NCBI GenBank assembly: GCA_934177995.1
Contig: CAKPPW010000030.1
Span: 1 to 13,455, forward strand
Source: an uncultured Bacilli bacterium
Lineage (GTDB): Bacteria > Bacillota_I > Bacilli_A > RF39 > UBA660
Reading direction: 5' to 3'
DNA length: 13,455 nt
Positions 13,209-13,455 of this stretch are shown one piece after another (positions within the stretch are counted from its first letter, which is position 1; each line of letters starts with the position of its first letter). The position numbers were made by a program, and so were the translations under genes. Under the pieces are notes generated by a model. It was not told where the DNA came from. It saw only the letters and a list, made by a program, of their open reading frames with translations, and made no database searches.

Positions 13209-13455
13209 TTATGATATGACAAATGGATTTAGTGAACTACCGTCACCTTTAGTTATCAGCATATTAGCTTTCAGGTTGATAACTGGACGGACCCCATAAG
13301 AAGTAGTCACGTCATACCACGGATTCAAGCTTCCTGAAGACACCACAATCCAAACGCGAGCACTCGAGTAGCGAGAAGAGAAGTAAGACGGAGAAAGCGT
13401 CCAGAAGTACTTTCCATTATATAGATAATAATTACTATTTGCTAAACCTGACTTT
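13209..13455 (-). CDS. DGR target (variable) protein, C-terminal 81 residues
   Basis: The reading frame enters from the right edge and ends at TAA (13209-13211). The visible residues include YLYNGKYFWTLSPSYFSSRYS, then ARVWIVVSSGSLNPWYDV, and the end GVRPVINLKANMLITKG with a GDGSSLNPFVIS tail. The WTLSP...VW...GVRPV layout is that of C-type-lectin-fold (FGE-sulfatase-like) DGR targets, in which the variable residues form the ligand-binding face. The VR covers residues T19 to P57 of the visible part and carries Tyr, Ser, Arg, Asp, Thr and Ile at the positions that are Asn in the template. Its N-terminus, and so its location (phage tail fibre or cell surface), is outside the window. Confidence 0.92.
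   Translation of the reverse strand, partial: KSGLANSNYYLYNGKYFWTLSPSYFSSRYSSARVWIVVSSGSLNPWYDVTTSYGVRPVINLKANMLITKGDGSSLNPFVIS
13283..13398 (-). repeat. DGR variable repeat (VR)
   Basis: Receives mutagenised cDNA from the TR. Relative to TR, coding-strand changes are 7 A-to-T, 5 A-to-G and 4 A-to-C. They alter 11 of 12 Asn codons (AAC to TAC, CGC, TAC, CGC, GAC; AAT to TCT, AGT, ATT, TAT, ACT, TAT), one Met to Val, and one silent TCA to TCT. The 13 bases at the 3' end (13295-13283) are unchanged, as expected for the homing initiation site. Confidence 0.97.

Overview
The window comes from a low-GC (very AT-rich) Gram-positive bacterium of the Firmicutes/Bacilli-Clostridia type. The evidence is strong GGAGG/GGTGAT-type ribosome binding sites, an OmpR/EnvZ-type two-component pair, a lipobox lipoprotein, peptidoglycan hydrolases and sigma-A-like TTGACA/TATAAT promoters. 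TGA is used as a stop (end of the ZIP transporter gene) and the one tRNA is tRNA-Trp(CCA), so the standard bacterial code applies and not the Mycoplasma code. Species cannot be fixed from sequence alone.

Layout. 1-545 (-): an N-acetylmuramoyl-L-alanine amidase running off the left edge. 659-892 (-): a startless open frame, probably gene debris. 984-2880 (-): response regulator and histidine kinase operon with its own terminator. 2939-2988: two divergent promoters inside a 10-bp inverted repeat. 3004-3077 (+): tRNA-Trp with terminator. 3201-6726 (+): HAD phosphatase, LppM-like lipoprotein with a Thr/Asn-rich tail carrying DnaA-box-like repeats, and an ABC1/UbiB-family kinase-like membrane protein, each with a likely terminator. 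6743-8643 (-): a short UvrD-like helicase followed by a DUF4186 protein. 8674-9025: a 350-base intergenic region holding the helicase promoter and a possible structured RNA. 9026-9823 (+): ZIP metal transporter.

9828-13455 (-) is the most interesting part: a complete diversity-generating retroelement (DGR) followed by a phage-type lysis pair. In transcription order it holds the 3' end of a target gene with its variable repeat (VR, 13398-13283), a 12-bp-stem hairpin (13199-13172), a promoter and leader, the template repeat (TR, 12990-12875), a MutS-domain-I-like accessory protein, a bAvd-type accessory protein, a DGR-type reverse transcriptase (YMDD, IGNMTSQ), a holin-like membrane protein and an M23 peptidase (endolysin-like). 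TR and VR are 116 bp each and align without gaps. They differ at 16 positions, and all 16 are adenines in the coding strand of the TR; none of the 85 non-adenine positions differs. Eleven of twelve AAY (Asn) template codons have been changed in the VR.

Reading: the RT, with the Avd-like and MutS-like proteins, copies the TR RNA with adenine-specific errors and the cDNA replaces the VR, diversifying the surface of a C-type-lectin-fold-like domain that ends in GVRPVINL. The adjacent lysis genes suggest the element sits in, or came from, a prophage whose end may lie near 9824.
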